Positions 43,094 through 43,876 of a DNA stretch of 43,876 nucleotides are shown piece after piece. Position 1 is the stretch's first letter. Every line of letters begins with the position of its first letter. The notes under the pieces are model-generated. The model searched no databases. It was not told the origin of the DNA and worked only from the letters and a program-made list of their open reading frames with translations. Made by a program: the position numbers and the translations under genes. This stretch comes from Chitinophagaceae bacterium (GTDB taxonomy: Bacteria > Bacteroidota > Bacteroidia > Chitinophagales > Chitinophagaceae): positions 1-43,876 of the forward strand of contig JAGQWM010000018.1 of the NCBI GenBank assembly GCA_020437365.1. The letters run 5' to 3'.

Positions 43094-43876
43094 ATGCTCA
43101 AAAAAGCCGTCATTGCGGGTTGTGTGTTTATTCTCTTGTGCGGTTCTTGTCCTATAGTACAGGCACAGGAAGAATTTGTGGATCAGCCATCGCAGGAATT
43201 GACGACGGTGCCTTTTATACAATTGACGGGTGGCATTTTAATTCTGCATGCCCGCCTGGGCGATTTACCTGATACACTCAATTTTATTTTGGATACGGGC
43301 AGTAGTGGTATTTCACTCGATTCATCAACCGCTGCCCGGTTACAATTAAAACCCATTCCTACAGAAAGAACGATTCGCGGTATTGCCAGCATGCATAAAG
43401 TCAGTTTTTTGTACAACCAGACTTTACATTTTCCAGGACTTTCCATTCAACATTTGGATTTTCATATCAATGACTATACCATCATTACAGCCGTTTACGG
43501 CGAAAAAATTGATGGCATCATTGGCTATTCTGTTTTGAGCAGGTATATTTTAAAAATAGATTACGACAAGCATGAAGTTACTTTTTGTAGCAATGGCTCA
43601 TTGCGTTATCCGAGAGGCGGCTATATCTTGCGGCCTTCTTTTCGCAAATTAGTTTCGCAACCACTGAGAGTGAAAGATGCTAAAAAAGTGTATTCCGATT
43701 TTTTATTTGATTTAGGTGCCGGTTTATGTATGTTGTTTTCAAAAAATTTTATTCATGATACGGAATTGCTGAGTGGCAAAAGAAAAAAATGGAACAAACA
43801 GGGAGAAGGATTAGGTGGTAAATTAGATATGGAATTGACGGTAATAAAAGAAGTAAAAGTAGGCCCTTACCGTTTT
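43094..43876 (+). CDS. Retropepsin-like aspartic protease, C-terminus outside window
   Basis: An open reading frame from ATG 43094 that runs to the window edge without a stop, 261 codons visible. The signal peptide is KKAVIAGCVFILLCGSC...AQAQ. The first active-site loop is FILDTGSSGISLD with the catalytic Asp; IDGIIGYSVLSRYILKIDYD follows, as in bacterial clan AA proteases. A second loop, FLFDLGAGLCM, reads DLGAG instead of DTGA(S). Bacteroidota proteins of this kind carry two clan-AA repeats and a C-terminal PDZ domain, which would lie beyond the edge. It is divergent from mqnC with 148 bp between. The substrate is unknown. Confidence 0.8.
   Translation, partial: MLKKAVIAGCVFILLCGSCPIVQAQEEFVDQPSQELTTVPFIQLTGGILILHARLGDLPDTLNFILDTGSSGISLDSSTAARLQLKPIPTERTIRGIASMHKVSFLYNQTLHFPGLSIQHLDFHINDYTIITAVYGEKIDGIIGYSVLSRYILKIDYDKHEVTFCSNGSLRYPRGGYILRPSFRKLVSQPLRVKDAKKVYSDFLFDLGAGLCMLFSKNFIHDTELLSGKRKKWNKQGEGLGGKLDMELTVIKEVKVGPYRF

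Overview
The window looks like chromosomal DNA from a Bacteroidota member, most likely Chitinophagaceae or a close relative. This is inferred from gene families and style, not from a database search. Supporting signs are: a giant PKD-repeat surface protein with a gliding/type IX-secretion C-terminal domain; a GLPGLI protein; paralogous CarboxypepD_reg/beta-barrel outer-membrane proteins; futalosine-pathway MqnC; AT-rich DNA; many TAnnTTTG -7 promoter boxes; and almost no Shine-Dalgarno sites.

Layout. 1-4.5 kb: a small XRE regulator with its palindromic operator, the 950-residue gliding/T9SS protein on the minus strand, then a repeat neighbourhood. That neighbourhood has four tandem ~55-bp units, a GIY-YIG nuclease ORF, a solitary fifth copy, and tRNA-Phe, whose terminator is embedded in an inverted pair of the same repeat sequence. 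4.5-7 kb: recQ and a small lysine-rich protein, both minus strand. 7.4-9.5 kb: kdsD-like isomerase and GDP-mannose pyrophosphorylase (surface sugar precursors). 9.5-10.9 kb: an apparently imported HEPN + LprI-like fusion gene followed by an attC-like imperfect inverted repeat. 10.9-14.7 kb: a PolB-type exonuclease, a RidA-fold protein lacking the catalytic arginine, methionine aminotransferase, a DMT transporter, and an ArsR regulator followed by an unlisted 24-residue peptide with two CC pairs. 14.7-23.7 kb: a secreted protein, asnS, a DUF3089 lipoprotein, a PadR-PspC regulatory/membrane pair, gcvT, an SRPBCC protein and comB. 23.9-27.7 kb: a SWIM-SNF2 helicase preceded by an in-frame short ORF.

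27.8-39.8 kb is an envelope-focused block. It holds two paralogous beta-barrel receptors, a duplicated-domain lipoprotein, an ECF sigma factor overlapping a TM/beta-barrel partner, a GLPGLI protein, and a divergent histidine kinase/response regulator pair with OmpR-style direct-repeat half-sites in the shared promoter. 39.9-43.9 kb: a diheme cytochrome c lipoprotein, a small lipoprotein, a DUF3817 membrane protein, mqnC, and a retropepsin-like protease cut off by the window end.

The strongest candidates for something undescribed are the ArsR-linked Cys-pair micropeptide (14589-14663), the HEPN-LprI fusion with its attC-like flank (9707-10790), and the repeat/GIY-YIG/tRNA-Phe neighbourhood (3547-4361).
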